Below, piece by piece: positions 49,360-61,116 of a DNA stretch of 64,000 bases (positions are counted from its first letter, which is position 1; each line of letters starts with the position of its first letter). Both the position numbers and the translations under genes were made by a program. The notes under the pieces are model-generated. The model was not told the origin of the DNA. It searched no databases and was given only the letters and a program-made list of their open reading frames with translations. Origin of the DNA: Xanthostigma xanthostigma (Eukaryota; Arthropoda; Insecta; Raphidioptera; Raphidiidae); contig OY754475.1 of assembly GCA_963575645.1 (NCBI GenBank), forward strand, positions 2,976,001-3,040,000. The letters are read 5' to 3'.

Positions 49360-49636
49360 GTTAGTTTTAAACATTAAAAATTGCAAAAATCCGAAAAAAT
49401 TTACTAGTCATTTCATTTTTTTTTTTGTGCTCTGACGATTAAACGGGAAGGAAATTTATTTTGTACTTTTTAGGGCGTTGATATTATAAGCTTATTTTTT
49501 AGATTTCTTTTTTAGATTATAAATTTTATTTTAAGTTTTCAGTAAAAATTTCTATATTGTTCTAATTATTTTGTTAGACATATTCTGTATTTGAATATAA
49601 TTAACGTATTTTAATGCTGTCCTTTTTTATTTTCAG

Positions 49637-49659
49637 ATGATGCCTCTATTCCTGTATTG
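49637..49659 (+). CDS. candidate 23-nt microexon, same gene
   Basis: Between a strong acceptor (ttttttattttcag) and a full-consensus donor (ttg/gtaagtg). In the frame of the first exon it reads M-M-P-L-F-L-Y plus two bases (phase 2). The intron between is 277 bp. A real microexon is the straightforward reading; a downstream exon beyond 49.7 kb was not identified, so the gene remains open to the right. Confidence 0.4.
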
Positions 49660-49930
49660 GTAAGTGTACTTTCTCTCTTTTTAATTTTATGTAGTCATAA
49701 ATGGTGATATGTTATTAAGAATCGATTAGTATTTCTTCATAACGCAACGATAAAACAATGGAATAGTAAAAACTAAGGTTATTAGTGATTTATTGCACTT
49801 GTAATGAAATGGAAATCGATGCGCATTTGTTAATCACGTAATGATAAAAAGTTTCATTGTTTTACGAAAGAACGCGAGGCTGTGCCGAACGAATCTTTTG
49901 CTTTGAAAAGAGACTACACAAATCTGTGCA

Positions 49931-50097
49931 TATTCGGAGCCCAAAGGAGTGGTGAGACCTCTGGTTAGAAATGCGCCGAACTGACAGGTAAACATTGATT
50001 TAGAAAAGCATGATGGAGGCTAACCTAGCTTTCATCATGTTTTTTCTAAATCAATGTTAGCCTCCATCATGCTCACCATTCCTTTGGGTTCCGAATA
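49931..50097. mobile_element. ~167-bp foldback element in intron
   Basis: TATTCGGAGCCCAAAGGAGT at the left and its inverted match at the right (ACTCCTTTGGGCTCCGAATA with two changes). Inside, 'aacattgatttagaaaa' and 'catgatggaggctaac' occur in both orientations. It lies just after the putative microexon and just before a family A tail. Confidence 0.55.
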
Positions 50098-50106
50098 GAT
50101 ATCAAT

Positions 50107-50340
50107 AGCGGGCAGCGGCCCGGTCCGGATCGCCCGAATTTGTAGATTGCCACCGTTTTTTTCGTCGACTTACGTTGCAAAATTTGTCTCCACGAAAAAC
50201 GCTTTTATTTTAACGCGATAATATGTAGCGTATGTCCATCCTGAAGATCTAAATATTGGTGAAACAATTTTTGAAACTGGATTAGTAGTTTCTACATCCA
50301 ATCTTACAAACTTTACCTCTTTATAATATTTGCATAGATG
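50107..50340 (+). repeat. RTE-like 3' tail, family A, near full-length
   Basis: From 'cggcccggtccggatcgccc' to 'ctctttataatatttgcata'. One of the two most complete copies. Confidence 0.65.
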
Positions 50341-52989
50341 AATAGTTCTTCCTTACAAGCCTTTATATTTTCTTTCTTTTGCAACAGACTGGGAATTAGT
50401 CTTTGGAGTACCTATTTGAATGAATTCTTCTGTTCCAAAAAAATCTTTTTTTTAATAATCTGAATTCTTTTAACGTTTTCACTATTTTGCGGTCAATCTG
50501 TGACATTTGTGTTCCACATATCTGAATATACGTCGCATTGCTTTTTTTTGGTAAATACTACATTGTTGTTAGGTTTGAAACGTCTAATGTTTGGGCGTTT
50601 CATGTCAGGCTATAATGCATACGTGTGTACACTACTGTGCAAATAAAGTAACTCTTCGTCTATTCTCCTTCCAAGAAATGCCAACTTTTTATGTAAGAGA
50701 TGGCACCTTTTTTTATAACCGCGATAAACTTGGAACTATTCAAATAATAGCCATGATATTTTCACGTATAGTTAAAGGAAACATTTGGTTAGATTTTAGG
50801 TTATAGTATCCCATCACCTAAGGTGTCTCCACGTTACACCAAATGCCTCCTTTCTATACGACTACGGAAAAACCCTAAAGGTTTTGATAAGTGTGTAACT
50901 AAAGCAATGAACTTAGCATATTAATAAAATCTAAACCAGCACGATGATAAAAGAGAAATTTGGTACGGTGATTCCGCCCTGTCCTGCTAATTTCAGGCTT
51001 GAAGTGTTGTCCAGACCGAAGTTACAAGGGTTCAAAAATACACCGAATCGTTTCTACCCCACATTTTTAATTTATCTTGTGCATACTTCAAAATATATTT
51101 CGTTGTTTTAATTTCTTAACATCGAAATATGAACAATTTTAAATGTTTAAAATGCGAAAGTAAGAAATAATAATTTCAAATTCTATGCTAGCATGCGCAC
51201 ATTTAAATACAATTTTAAAATCAAAGTCAAGAAACTGTTAAAGTCAGTGGCGTGTCATTGATATTTTTGTTATTCTAATATTATGTACATAACGTTTTCC
51301 ACATCAGGTGCAAACATGCATTTTGATTAAATGTTTACCATTCAAAAAGTATATAAAATGAAATGGGTTATTCCGTTCGGTATAATAAATTCAACCTTTT
51401 ATCTGCACAGATTTTATGTATTCTACATTCGAGAGTAATAATATATGTAAATGGGGTTGTCTAGCATCCGAGTAAATTAAAATTCACCCAGCAAATTCTT
51501 ATTGCTGCTGAATGCATCGGGACAATGACTTTAGATTGTGACCACACATTTCTCTTCATAAGAAAATCATTGTTGAATATTTTAAACTCGATCCAGCTCA
51601 AGAAATAATAATAATACAATTCGAAGTTGTTGTGTCCATATTTAATACAATAAGTTACTATCTTCATAACTTAATAATAATACATTTTCTTCATTTATTT
51701 GTGCCAATTACAGCGCAAACAGCATCCTACTGATCAAATCATTAAACATATTAAAAGAATAACAACAATTAAAGACACGTTAAAAATTATTAACAACAAC
51801 GTTGATAGTCAAAATAACAATCACAATCTGATTGTTTGATATTTTTTAAGCCGTTTATACATGTATTCTCCTTCGAAACAATATTTTTTATTTATTTATT
51901 CTGTTAATTTTACATCGTAAAAATTCACTGCGGGAGAGTCTTGATTGACGTATCAAAATTTTTAACGACAAATGAATCGGAACCATTTTGTTCTGGTTTA
52001 TTATTCCGGTGACTACTCTATAAAGCATATATATACATACATACATAATTTATTGTTGTGTTATTTGAATACAAGGAGACACAGATTCAAACCATGTGTG
52101 ACGTCTAACTTATATATCTATTTTACGGTCGATGAGGTAATCACATATTATTATTTTGCAAATGTAACGTCAAATTTGTTCTACAAGAAAGTCTAGTCTC
52201 TGTGTCTGATTTTTGGTCTTCACTTGAACAATAATAACAATTACCTATTATTGTTACTTGTACAATAATGATTATTAAAATTTGTGTTTCATATTCAATT
52301 TAAAAATACAGTAAACTCCATATAAGTCAACGCGAACGAGAATGTTTGGGAAGAAAACGCTAAAGCTAATCGCGTACAAATGATAAATTGATCGGCCGAT
52401 CAAACTGTCGTCAATAGGTCATATGCATAAAACTCCAAATTGGTTAAAATTTTTATTTCGAAATATATTTTAGTTCTTGATCATAACGTAATGGTTATTT
52501 TATTAATCTAATCACTGAAAAAAATACAAATAATAAAAAAGAAATGTAGAAAATAAGCGCTATTTTCGAATTTTCAAAACGCATCGTGATGTCAGAGTAT
52601 ATATCAACAACAGTTTTCATGACGACTGTGTCGTCTCACAGTAAGATTATGTCAGTATTTAGAGAAAACAACAAATAAACTTCATTTAGAACATTGACAA
52701 TTTGACATCAAGGTTGGCATGCATCGTATATCATGACGTCACATAAGCCCGTGAACATGGCCGATTGTATAAACTGTCTATTTTTGAATGTGGAACTTAA
52801 TATTTTTTTTCTTATGATAATATTACATTTTTAAATGATTATCAATTTTTTTCCGTATTATGGTTGACTAAATAATCTATTAAAAATATTAAAAAAAATC
52901 ATGCATATGACCTATTGGCCGATAATTTGATCGCACGACTGTTAAGTTTTTGTCGCTTTTAAGTAAGTGTATCATAACATCTATTAGAG
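50341..52989. other. gene-free stretch (presumed intron of the plus-strand gene)
   Basis: No exon with coding-like composition was found on the plus strand. Frames at 50591-50806 and 51972-52196 are AT-driven. One hAT-like left end 'cagtggcgtgtcattga' lies at 51245 without a partner. Confidence 0.4.
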
Positions 52990-53115
52990 GGAAAGTTTTT
53001 TTAAGTTTAGATGTAGGAAATTACTCATCCTATTTCAAAAATGTTTTCACCAATATTTAGAATGGACTTTCAAGATGAACATAGACTATAATTATATTAT
53101 CGTGATCAAATAGAA
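52990..53115 (-). repeat. RTE-like 3' tail, family A
   Basis: Reverse copy from 'tagatgtaggaaattactca' to 'atagaagcgct'. The head part is missing. Confidence 0.5.
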
Positions 53116-53330
53116 GCGCTGACCTATAGGCAGGCTACTGTATACAGCACATCAATATTTATAATTCTTACCAAGCTATGTTTCTAATTTTTCGCTGTTG
53201 ATAAAAATTAATTTTACATGAGCAAGTCTTTTTGTAGCGCTATTTTGCGAGTATGTTGCATTCATCTTTTTCATATTAAAAGAAAATTAGCACCGGTTGC
53301 GAAGCAAGGGGGGACTTATATTATCATTAA

Positions 53331-54129
53331 AGGCTGCTGCACACGAGGCTGGTTTTGCCGCTGGAATAGTTGCTGGGACTCGCACTGGCTGTCGCGCTGG
53401 GTACGAGGAAATGACGTCAATCAGCGTTGCCAGTTTTTTTTTTTTTTGCCAAGTCGGGATTTTGGAACTCTTTGATTGAAAACAGCGGGATTTTTTCGTC
53501 GAAAGCGGGACTTAGTAAAAAAACGTATACCTATAATCAGAAGTTTTCAAATACCTATTTATCTTTTTATTTGAAATAAATTACGTTTACGTGACAATAG
53601 ATAGCAAAAATAGCCATAGAAAATGTATTTTAATAAAAATATAATATTTTAAATCAGATTTACCCTATCGTTAAATAGTTGAGTCTTATTCGTCTTCAGA
53701 ATATAAAAAAAAAACAAATCAAAATCAAAAAAGTTTTATATATTAGAAAAATATGGCGTTTCAAACAATAGTCTGTGGAGTGAGTGTTACAAATTACAAC
53801 TTACAATAAGAGAATAATTATTTATAAGAATTACTTATTCATGATATTTCTGTGACGATTTAACTTCTTTTAAAGTTATCCCCGAGTTATCCCCGAAAAG
53901 CGGGACTGAGCCCGTCCCGCGCGGGACATTTAATTTTGTTTTAAAAATCGGGACGTCCCGCCAAAATCGGGACGTCTGGCAACGCTGACGTCAATGCGGG
54001 CTCGCGTGCGTGGATTTCAAAAATAGAACCGGGGATATTTTTCATGCTTGTTTTGTTCAAGATGCAGTCACAAAAAAGTATCTTGCCACGTAGGCGACTT
54101 GGGCAAACGCCCACAAACAAGCATCACAT
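53331..54129. mobile_element. Harbinger-like MITE, family H2, split by a hAT insertion
   Basis: Left end AGGCTGCTGCACACGAGGCT followed by GGTTTTGCCGC, as in the element at 35823-36154. The right part carries 'aacgcccacaaacaagc', the inverse of the 'ttgtgggcgttt' subterminal phrase. The right terminal repeat is not found, so this end is truncated. A hAT element occupies 53422-53987 inside it. Confidence 0.5.
53422..53987. mobile_element. 566-bp hAT MITE, nested
   Basis: Perfect 12-bp inverted ends CAGCGTTGCCAG / CTGGCAACGCTG, and an 8-bp target duplication ACGTCAAT at 53414-53421 and 53988-53995. Both features are diagnostic for hAT. 'gcgggact' and 'gggacgtcccgc' repeats follow the ends. The interior is AT-rich and has no transposase frame. 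Confidence 0.9.
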
Positions 54130-55245
54130 TGTAGTGTTTTTATTTTCGAATAGTATCTTTACTGTATTTTTAAAGTTCTGAATAGGATGTCGACTGTTCA
54201 AATTTTATATTTTGATGTCTTCTCTCTAATTAAGGCAATCTAGTCGCGTCATTTAATAATAAATTAATAACATTAATTTTTATCATATAATAAGATTTCG
54301 AACTTGGAAGCCTTCAAACAGATTATTTTAATGAGTTTGATAAGCAAGTGATTTTCTTAAACTGCGTTTTATACAAGAACAAAAATACAAATAAAAATAA
54401 CTGGTAAGGGCCGTGTAATGTGTATATGCCGATAGTTTAAGAGAGTGGTAGACTGTAAATTATGGAAGTTCGACAACTAAGGTTTGTGGGCGCTTTGAAA
54501 CTACACTTCTGGTGCAATATGACAACTTTTGTGATGAGTAATTGGCACGTACCAATGAGATAAACAGTTTTTTTTTCATTCTTCAAATATCTTACTTTCA
54601 TATCGGAACAATGGTATTAAAACAATTGTAGAAAAACAACAAAACGGTTAGAAAAAACAAATGTTTTTGTTAAAACAATTGAATGTAGGCGTGATCGATA
54701 AAAGATAATGAAATTGTTAGATCGATTTGATATGCAAATTTAGACAAGTCACGTTTTTAACAAGAAGTCGTTATTTTTTATTTTTTCTGCAAATTCTTGT
54801 ATAGTTTAATGATAATTTTTCATGATATAAAACAGCAAAAAATTATCTCCATTTTTAAATTAATGAGTCATTTTCTACTTCAGATATTCTTAAACAACAT
54901 TTACACTTATGCAATCTTAACGATGTTTCATTGTTTATAAAATAATTAGCCCATTTTTTTTTTCGTGCAAATTTTTAGCAACGGAATATTTTCTGCTTGA
55001 CATATTATCAGATAAAAACTTTAAACGCCAACTAAAAAATGCTTTAACTATTTGACATTCCTCGTTAAGTACCTCAGAATTCTTTCTTTAAACTGTGGAA
55101 ACAAATCTTTTGATTTGTAATTCATAAAAACCTTAAAAATGGAAGCTATATCTTTTGATTATATACTATTTGTCTGTTCTTTACCAGTTCTTGGATTTCA
55201 ATCTGGAAACTGTGCGTTTATGAGTTATTCTCAAATTTAAAAAAT
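54130..55245. other. gene-free stretch
   Basis: Unique AT-rich sequence. No exon, RNA gene or bounded repeat recognised on either strand. Confidence 0.4.
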
Positions 55246-55499
55246 TAGTTGTCTATAAAGTCGGTTTACGGACGATAGTTTTACGTGATAACGTATTCCG
55301 CTCGAATATCATATTTAATAATACATAACCTAAATTTTAGTAGTTGTCAAACTATATTTTTACCGACTCTCTATCGCTTATACTGCGCTCTCGCTTGCAC
55401 GCACAGGGTCAGGCGGAACGTGACACTTTTCGGAACGTTACACTTTTTCGTGCATGCAGCCGGTGTTTCATCAATTTATAAGACGTTATCACGTCAAAA
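55246..55499 (+). repeat. dispersed element R, compact copy
   Basis: Begins 'gtctataaagtcggtttacg' with TTTTACGTGATAACGTATTC, and ends 'agacgttatcacgtcaaaac'. The interior has 'gcacagggtcaggcggaacg' and 'tttttcgtgcatgcagccgg'. Best preserved of the three R copies. Confidence 0.55.
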
Positions 55500-55791
55500 C
55501 TTCACGAACTAAATAAAGATCACAATTTAATAAATTTAATAAATGTAAGCCTGCAAGTTGTGCCAGAAACTCGGTAAAAGTTATGAGTTCATGGCGCAGA
55601 TTTTTTGTGTGTCTTCAAATCAAATTAGCTCTACGATTTTATCGTTAACAAAATCTTAGTTGAAGACAAATTTTTAATAACTCTTGATAGTTTATTAAAG
55701 ACTTCTCGTTGCAATGGTTAATTACGATTTAATTTTTTATGTGCGGTAACTGCACACACGTAATTCCAATAGAATTTTTCCATACATCTAA

Positions 55792-56312
55792 AGGTGGCAC
55801 TTCACATGGCTATTTGTGTTCGCTATTGGGTGTTTGTTGTATTTAGCAAAATATATGACGTTCAAGACAAACATGCAAATAGAGGCAAATACGACCATCC
55901 ACACATGGCAGTCAAATAGCAAACACACAAACGTTTGGCAGCAGAACGCAAGGTTCAAAATTCTAGGAATTTTAGCACTGTTTCATTGTCCCAATTCATT
56001 CACAATAGTAATTGTTCCAGTTCTCGCTCACAGCACAGACACAAAAATACTGCACGTCCGTACAGGTTCACGGCGCGTGCGCTTCTGAATATGGCCATTG
56101 TGTGGACGGTTTATTTGCGTATTTGCCTATTTGACTCCTTTGATGTGCCTCGAAAAACCGACAAGCGCACGGTAACGCGTATTTGGTATTGGCCTTATTT
56201 GTCAAATAGGCAAATAAGGTCAACATTTTGTCAAATAGACTGTCCATACTTGGTAATTGTTTGCCAAATATGCCAAATACGCAAATACAAATAGCCATGT
56301 GAAGTGCCGGCA
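55792..56312. mobile_element. 521-bp Harbinger-like MITE, family H3, copy 1
   Basis: Ends AGGTGGCACTTCACATGGCT and, inverted, TGCCGGCACTTCACATGGCT, continuing ATTTGT. TAA duplicated at 55789-55791 and 56313-56315. The interior is nearly identical to the copy at 63073. The open frames in it (55816-56358, both strands) reappear in the other copy only because the DNA is repeated. They match no transposase motif. Confidence 0.85.
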
Positions 56313-58631
56313 TAAAATGTTTTACTGATTTAAATTTCTTGAAAGTATTTGGCAACACTTAGTGTTTTTTTTAACATAATGTCGGGTTAGGAAATTAATA
56401 TTTATAGCAAATCTGAGAATGGTCGCGAGATGTTTCTTTTCTGCTTGTTCTCTAACGACAATGGGTAGTATTTTCTAAAGTTTTGGGTTTCAAATTAATT
56501 TCTTTAAAATTGGTTGGTTTTTAAAACTAACACTAAGTGACTTTATACTTCAAAAAGTTTATTATAAATTGTAGTTTACCAATTTTGGAGTTTTCGAACA
56601 TTTTTTGGAACGAAATTTTGCTACTTCTATAGAGTCTTCTACTAGATTTACAGTGATGTTTTCTTTGAAAGCATCTATAACCACTCCCGGTGGTTGCATA
56701 CCTTGTTCGCGACGTCAGAACTTTGAGCGTACAGTCAACACATCTAAATATTTTGTTTTGTGACGGCATTGAGCGTATCAAAAATTCTGAATTAATTCAC
56801 CATAGCGGAAACGAGCGGCGCGTTTTAATTGTATTTTTAATGTGTATTTTTCTGTTCGAAATACTTCTTCTTCGCAACATCATATTATATGAGACAAACA
56901 GCCGTTATTTTATTATTATATCTCACTTTTATTGTCGAATTGTAATAAAAGAAGTAGCCCTTACTCAATTGTTATTTGCATTCATTTGTTTTGTAACTTT
57001 ACAAACCTTATTCATCTTTTCAAATGTTTTTAATAATTTTTTCGTATAGTAACACAGTTTTTCTTACAGTCATAAACATATTTTTGAAAATGTTTTGTTT
57101 GTTTCCGGAATCTATATCCGTATGTAATGATGTTTGTATGTTTGAATAAATTTAACTTATAAACTGTTTGACGAATTTTGAAATGTTTCTCATAATTTTG
57201 GACGTGCAATAGACTGTGTTTTACACAGTTTTATCGCAAAAGTTAAATGCAATTTATTTTTTGGCATATACTTCTATACAAATATCTATATAGAATCGTA
57301 ACGTGTTGTCAAGGCAGACCGGTATTCCCTCTTCTCCCGTGCCTGTGTTACTAACTGGTCCTAGCCGCAGACTTTTTTTGACACACCGAGACAAAATATT
57401 TGGGAGGGTCTCATTATGCTATCACAATAGCTGTTATTTAAATAAAAACGTCGCGACGGTGATTTTAATAGTCCATATTTTATGTGAAACATCTAATCGC
57501 ACGTTTGGATGTGGGTAAAAACGAGCAATCGGCGCTACGTTACGTGTTGTGTTCCAATATTTAAAGGATAAATAGGAAACCTCGATTAATCGGAATTTAC
57601 TGTGAAGATATTCAACGTAACTTCGCGTGGGCAATAGCCTAATTTTAATTCACAAAAATGTAGAAAATATACTCTTAATTGGATCATGTTTACTTGTTAC
57701 TTGTAGCAAACACATGCTGGCCGACACACATTCTGATGTATGTTAAATATAACAGTGAGAATTTCTGCAACAATAAGAACTTTCCAATCAATACGGAGAA
57801 ATGGTGGCAATGTGTTAAGCATTTCTTAAACAGTTTCAACCAGATGTACCAAATTTTATATGTTTTATGCAGGGCGTGTTCTTCAAAAAAAGAATCAAAA
57901 TATGCAAAGGATAATATAATTCTTTCCTTACTGTTCGTTTGGATAATAGGTGATAGGTATTCAATTTGTAGTTAGAAGAAAGCTTTTTTTAATACTAAAG
58001 GAAACAGTATTTTATACTTTTTAGAAATATTTTGATTTCTTTTTCTAAGTGTATTAAACTTTAAATAATTTTAATTCTAAGAAATAATCTCCCTCCATTG
58101 GCTTACATTGACTTCTGGACACTGTGCTACTCAATTTTGGAACTTTTGCTTGAGCGATGTCTTCAAGTTCTTGTGAAGTGATCGTTTTAAATTTTGAAAC
58201 AAAACTCCTTTCTACTATCTTCTTAAAGTGACAACAAAGCAGGAGGGTTTCAAGGACATTTAATGCCCTTTTTTAGAGTTATGCAGAATATCCAAAACAG
58301 ACTAGCACAGCATTTAGAAGTTTTGTAATTAGTTTCTCTTTTTTCCTTACGTTATGCAACTAATGTGAGCCTGTGATTGGATCTAAAATTATGTTTTAAA
58401 ATTCTTTTTTTTTATTTTGAGTACCTTATGTCAAAAAAAAAGTTAAAAATAGAATAAAATCCGTGTAGTATTAGTAGACACTTAATATCAGTGATTTAAA
58501 ATTAATATTAACTTTATATAAACCGGTTTTTCGTTTTTCGTCTTCAATAATTAATCAATACCAGCTTAAGTTTGCTTTTGATAAACTGAACTATTAAAAA
58601 AGAAAAGTATTTTTTTACCTTAAAAAAGCTT
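56313..58631. other. gene-free stretch
   Basis: No supported exon. Frames at 56533-57049 and 57303-57975 are AT-driven, and a GC-richer patch at 57315-57400 has no splice context. Confidence 0.4.
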
Positions 58632-58666
58632 GACATGCGTTTCGCTAACTACGCTAGCGTCGTCAT
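58632..58666 (-). ncRNA. hammerhead-like motif, degenerate, Penelope type
   Basis: Minus strand: ATGACGA in place of CTGANGA (first base altered), stem II GCTAGC / GTTAGC around GTA, then GAAAC, a GCAT loop and GTC, which gives a 2-bp stem III. The changed first core base should abolish cleavage. The same element class as at 2661 and 32975, but a different stem II. Confidence 0.5.
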
Positions 58667-58859
58667 GACATTTTATCAAACGGCGCGGATTGAGGAAACG
58701 CTCTCAGATTTAAAATTTAAAAAATGTAGATGTTTTTAAAGTAACAATTGTTTCCATGCCTTCAACGACCACTAAAATGATCACATGACTGCTTCAAGTC
58801 GTTCAATTCTTACACTGAACTTAAAACTACCCAAAAAAAATGTCCAAAAACGAACTTAC

Positions 58860-59038
58860 CTTTTCGAATCAATCTTGTCGGGCACATGAAACTTCCAGAA
58901 AAAAATTACGTATAATCCAAAACGGAACCACTAAATACACGTGACTAGAGACATAAATCTACTTTTAAAAAAACTTCAATACACTTGAACACGTGTCCTC
59001 CACAAGCCACTACACTCTAAAGAACTGTCAATGCCAAG
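58860..59038. promoter_or_regulatory. possible head-to-head first exons
   Basis: Two donor-like sites point away from each other. On the minus strand ATTCGAAAAG/GTAAGTT (exon end 58860) follows an ATG (ATGTGCCCG). On the plus strand AATGCCAAG/GTAAGAC (exon end 59038). A shared promoter between them is conceivable, and the minus exon could even be the missing 5' exon of a gene to the left. Weak evidence. Confidence 0.2.
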
Positions 59039-59721
59039 GTAAGACGCCAATCCTCACACCGGTCGTTGGACGCATTAATGCATTGGTCAGTTACAAAAGA
59101 CATACGTGGAACCATCCACAGCAGGTACTTTTCAAAACTAACGTCACACTCGTGTTCTTTCTTTGTTTAACGTATTAAAAAACAAGCACTTTCTGTCTTT
59201 GTTTTCTTGTCACAGAGACGATATCGCGGTCATTGGGTCAACCTGTTGCATCTATAAGACAGTACCTTCAACAGACATCCACGATGTCTTCTGGTAAATG
59301 TTGAGCTGCCTAGAACTTACATGTTGTTTTAAACAAGAATTGTTGATGCTCTGTTGACTAATCTCTATGTAACTTGGCAACGTTGTATATCAGGTGGTAT
59401 ACACTGTATTTAATGAGGCAATTAGTTAAATTGATGAGTGGAAGTATTTTTGTGTTTATCATCCCACTTTTGCATCTCTACTTCAATACAGTAGTTTTAT
59501 AGACGCACGTCTACTTCAAAGCTTATCATGTCTGGGCGTTTTATGAATTTGAAAATACTCTTAGCTTAAGAAATGGTAACTCTGGTACAAGACGAAAATA
59601 TTTTAAAGGCTTGCGTGTAAATGGTTTTAATCAGTAATCTTCAACCTTTGTGAAACCCTTCAAAATAAAACATCTTCCTTTGAAACCTCTAGAAAAATGG
59701 TGTACGTAAATATTAAAAATT

Positions 59722-59955
59722 AGCAGCCCGGTTCGAATTCGCCCGTATTTGCTGATTGACGCTGTTTTTGTGTCGACTTACGTTGCAAAATTGGTCTTCC
59801 CGAAGAACAGTTTTAGTTTAACGGGATAATATATGACTTATGTCCATCGTGAAGATATTCTAAATATAGGTGAAAAAGTTTTTGAAATCGAATGAGCAGT
59901 TTCGGAGATTACCTCCTTACTTACAAATTTTACTTCTTCATAATATTAGTATATA
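59722..59955 (+). repeat. RTE-like 3' tail, family A
   Basis: Begins 'gcagcccggttcgaattcgc', includes 'gtcgacttacgttgcaaaat' and ends 'cataatattagtatata'. Moderately diverged. Confidence 0.6.
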
Positions 59956-60669
59956 TTTTAAAGCCTTTCTCTTTGAGGAATCTTTGCGTGGGACTTTCAT
60001 CTGGAACCGTAACTTTAATCTTAATCTCGTTCTAGAATTCTATTTTAAGCTAAAGATGGCGCTTTAAAGATGCGATTTTGGATTGAATGTTATATTCCTA
60101 AATTCAGTTTTTTTTTTAATTATCTAGTTGCCCGTTGATTCCAGAATTTTTATTAGTCTCAAAAGTCTTCCTTTGTGTATTAAAAAAACCGACAAGTTAT
60201 AAGTGCAAATTGCGTAACTAAGCGATCAATTTTGGTTAAATAGTATTCTTATTTATTATTCCGTTCTTAAAACTATTTGCATCAGACTGTTATTTTCATC
60301 GTTTTCTGATCCATCGAACTGTGTATTTTTTTGGTTCTGTTATTACATGACAGACAAACCCAACATTGCGTTATCTAGAATATATTTTTGTTAGTTAAGC
60401 CTAGTGATGGAATGAAATAAGAATAATATTTCGATCACAACTGTCACAAATTTTAAAAATTTTCTCAATAAAACAGGCTTCTTTTTTCAATTCTTACAAT
60501 GAACACCATAAAGGTACGGCAAGATTTGGGTACTTCAAATCTTGGTTGAAATCAGAAAGTTATTTCAACCTACCTTAATAACCCGCAAAAATGATCAAGA
60601 ATTTTACGTGGTTGAAAATGGATTGTTTTCTTTTACTTTCCTCTTTTGAAAATGGAAAATGTTTCAAGT

Positions 60670-61116
60670 TTAATGTGTTCTGTTTAAACAATTAAATGTT
60701 CTAAAATTGAAGAACAATAAATTCAAGTGACATACTCTGGTATATTTGCATAATGACGCGTAATTGTTTAATAGCTTTTTGCCGTTAAGTTTTATTGCTA
60801 ATTGTTTTAGCACACAATCCATCACACGTCCTCTAAAATTTTGTCTTGCTTTTACGCAATGTTCCAAACACAATTTAAAGAGAGACAGATGATAATAAAT
60901 GCGGTCGATAACTTTTTTCAAGGTTATGTTATTTCTGCAATTATGTTTAAAAGCTCTTGAAAGATTTATTTTCTTAATAAATGAATAATAGAGTTCAGTT
61001 CGGTAATAAGAAAAATTTACATTCTTAAAAAGTATTTTTTCTGATGAGTTTTGATGCCGATGTAGTTTTTTCTGCAGTGTCTTTATGTACCCGATTTTTT
61101 TGAAAATTTTCATACC
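60670..61116 (-). CDS. unrecognised intronless ORF, 148 aa from first ATG
   Basis: The frame is open from about 61269 to TGA at 60670, some 200 codons, without a stop in roughly 70% A+T sequence. The first ATG is at 61116 (MKIFKKIGYIKTLQKK). The product is strongly basic, with a Cys/Leu-rich segment IYYHLSLFKLCLEHCVKARQ. No signal peptide, no known domain. Upstream of the ATG the same frame reads RVKAEGSFINIF and VKAERDIHLWCV, a weak internal similarity. It could be a young or decayed gene, a fragment of a mobile element, or chance. No splice partner was identified. Confidence 0.25.
   Translation of the reverse strand, partial: GMKIFKKIGYIKTLQKKLHRHQNSSEKILFKNVNFSYYRTELYYSFIKKINLSRAFKHNCRNNITLKKVIDRIYYHLSLFKLCLEHCVKARQNFRGRVMDCVLKQLAIKLNGKKLLNNYASLCKYTRVCHLNLLFFNFRTFNCLNRTH

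Noticed and set aside
55816..56358. Open frames of 90-119 codons on both strands, partly shared with 63216-63733
   Set aside because: They lie wholly or mostly in the H3 MITE copies. The shared protein similarity is explained by the repeated DNA, and opposite-strand and overlapping frames are equally open.
58993..59178. 61-codon plus-strand frame beginning MSSTSHYTLK
   Set aside because: Interrupted by a strong donor at 59039, so as an ORF it is unlikely. The splice signal is recorded instead.
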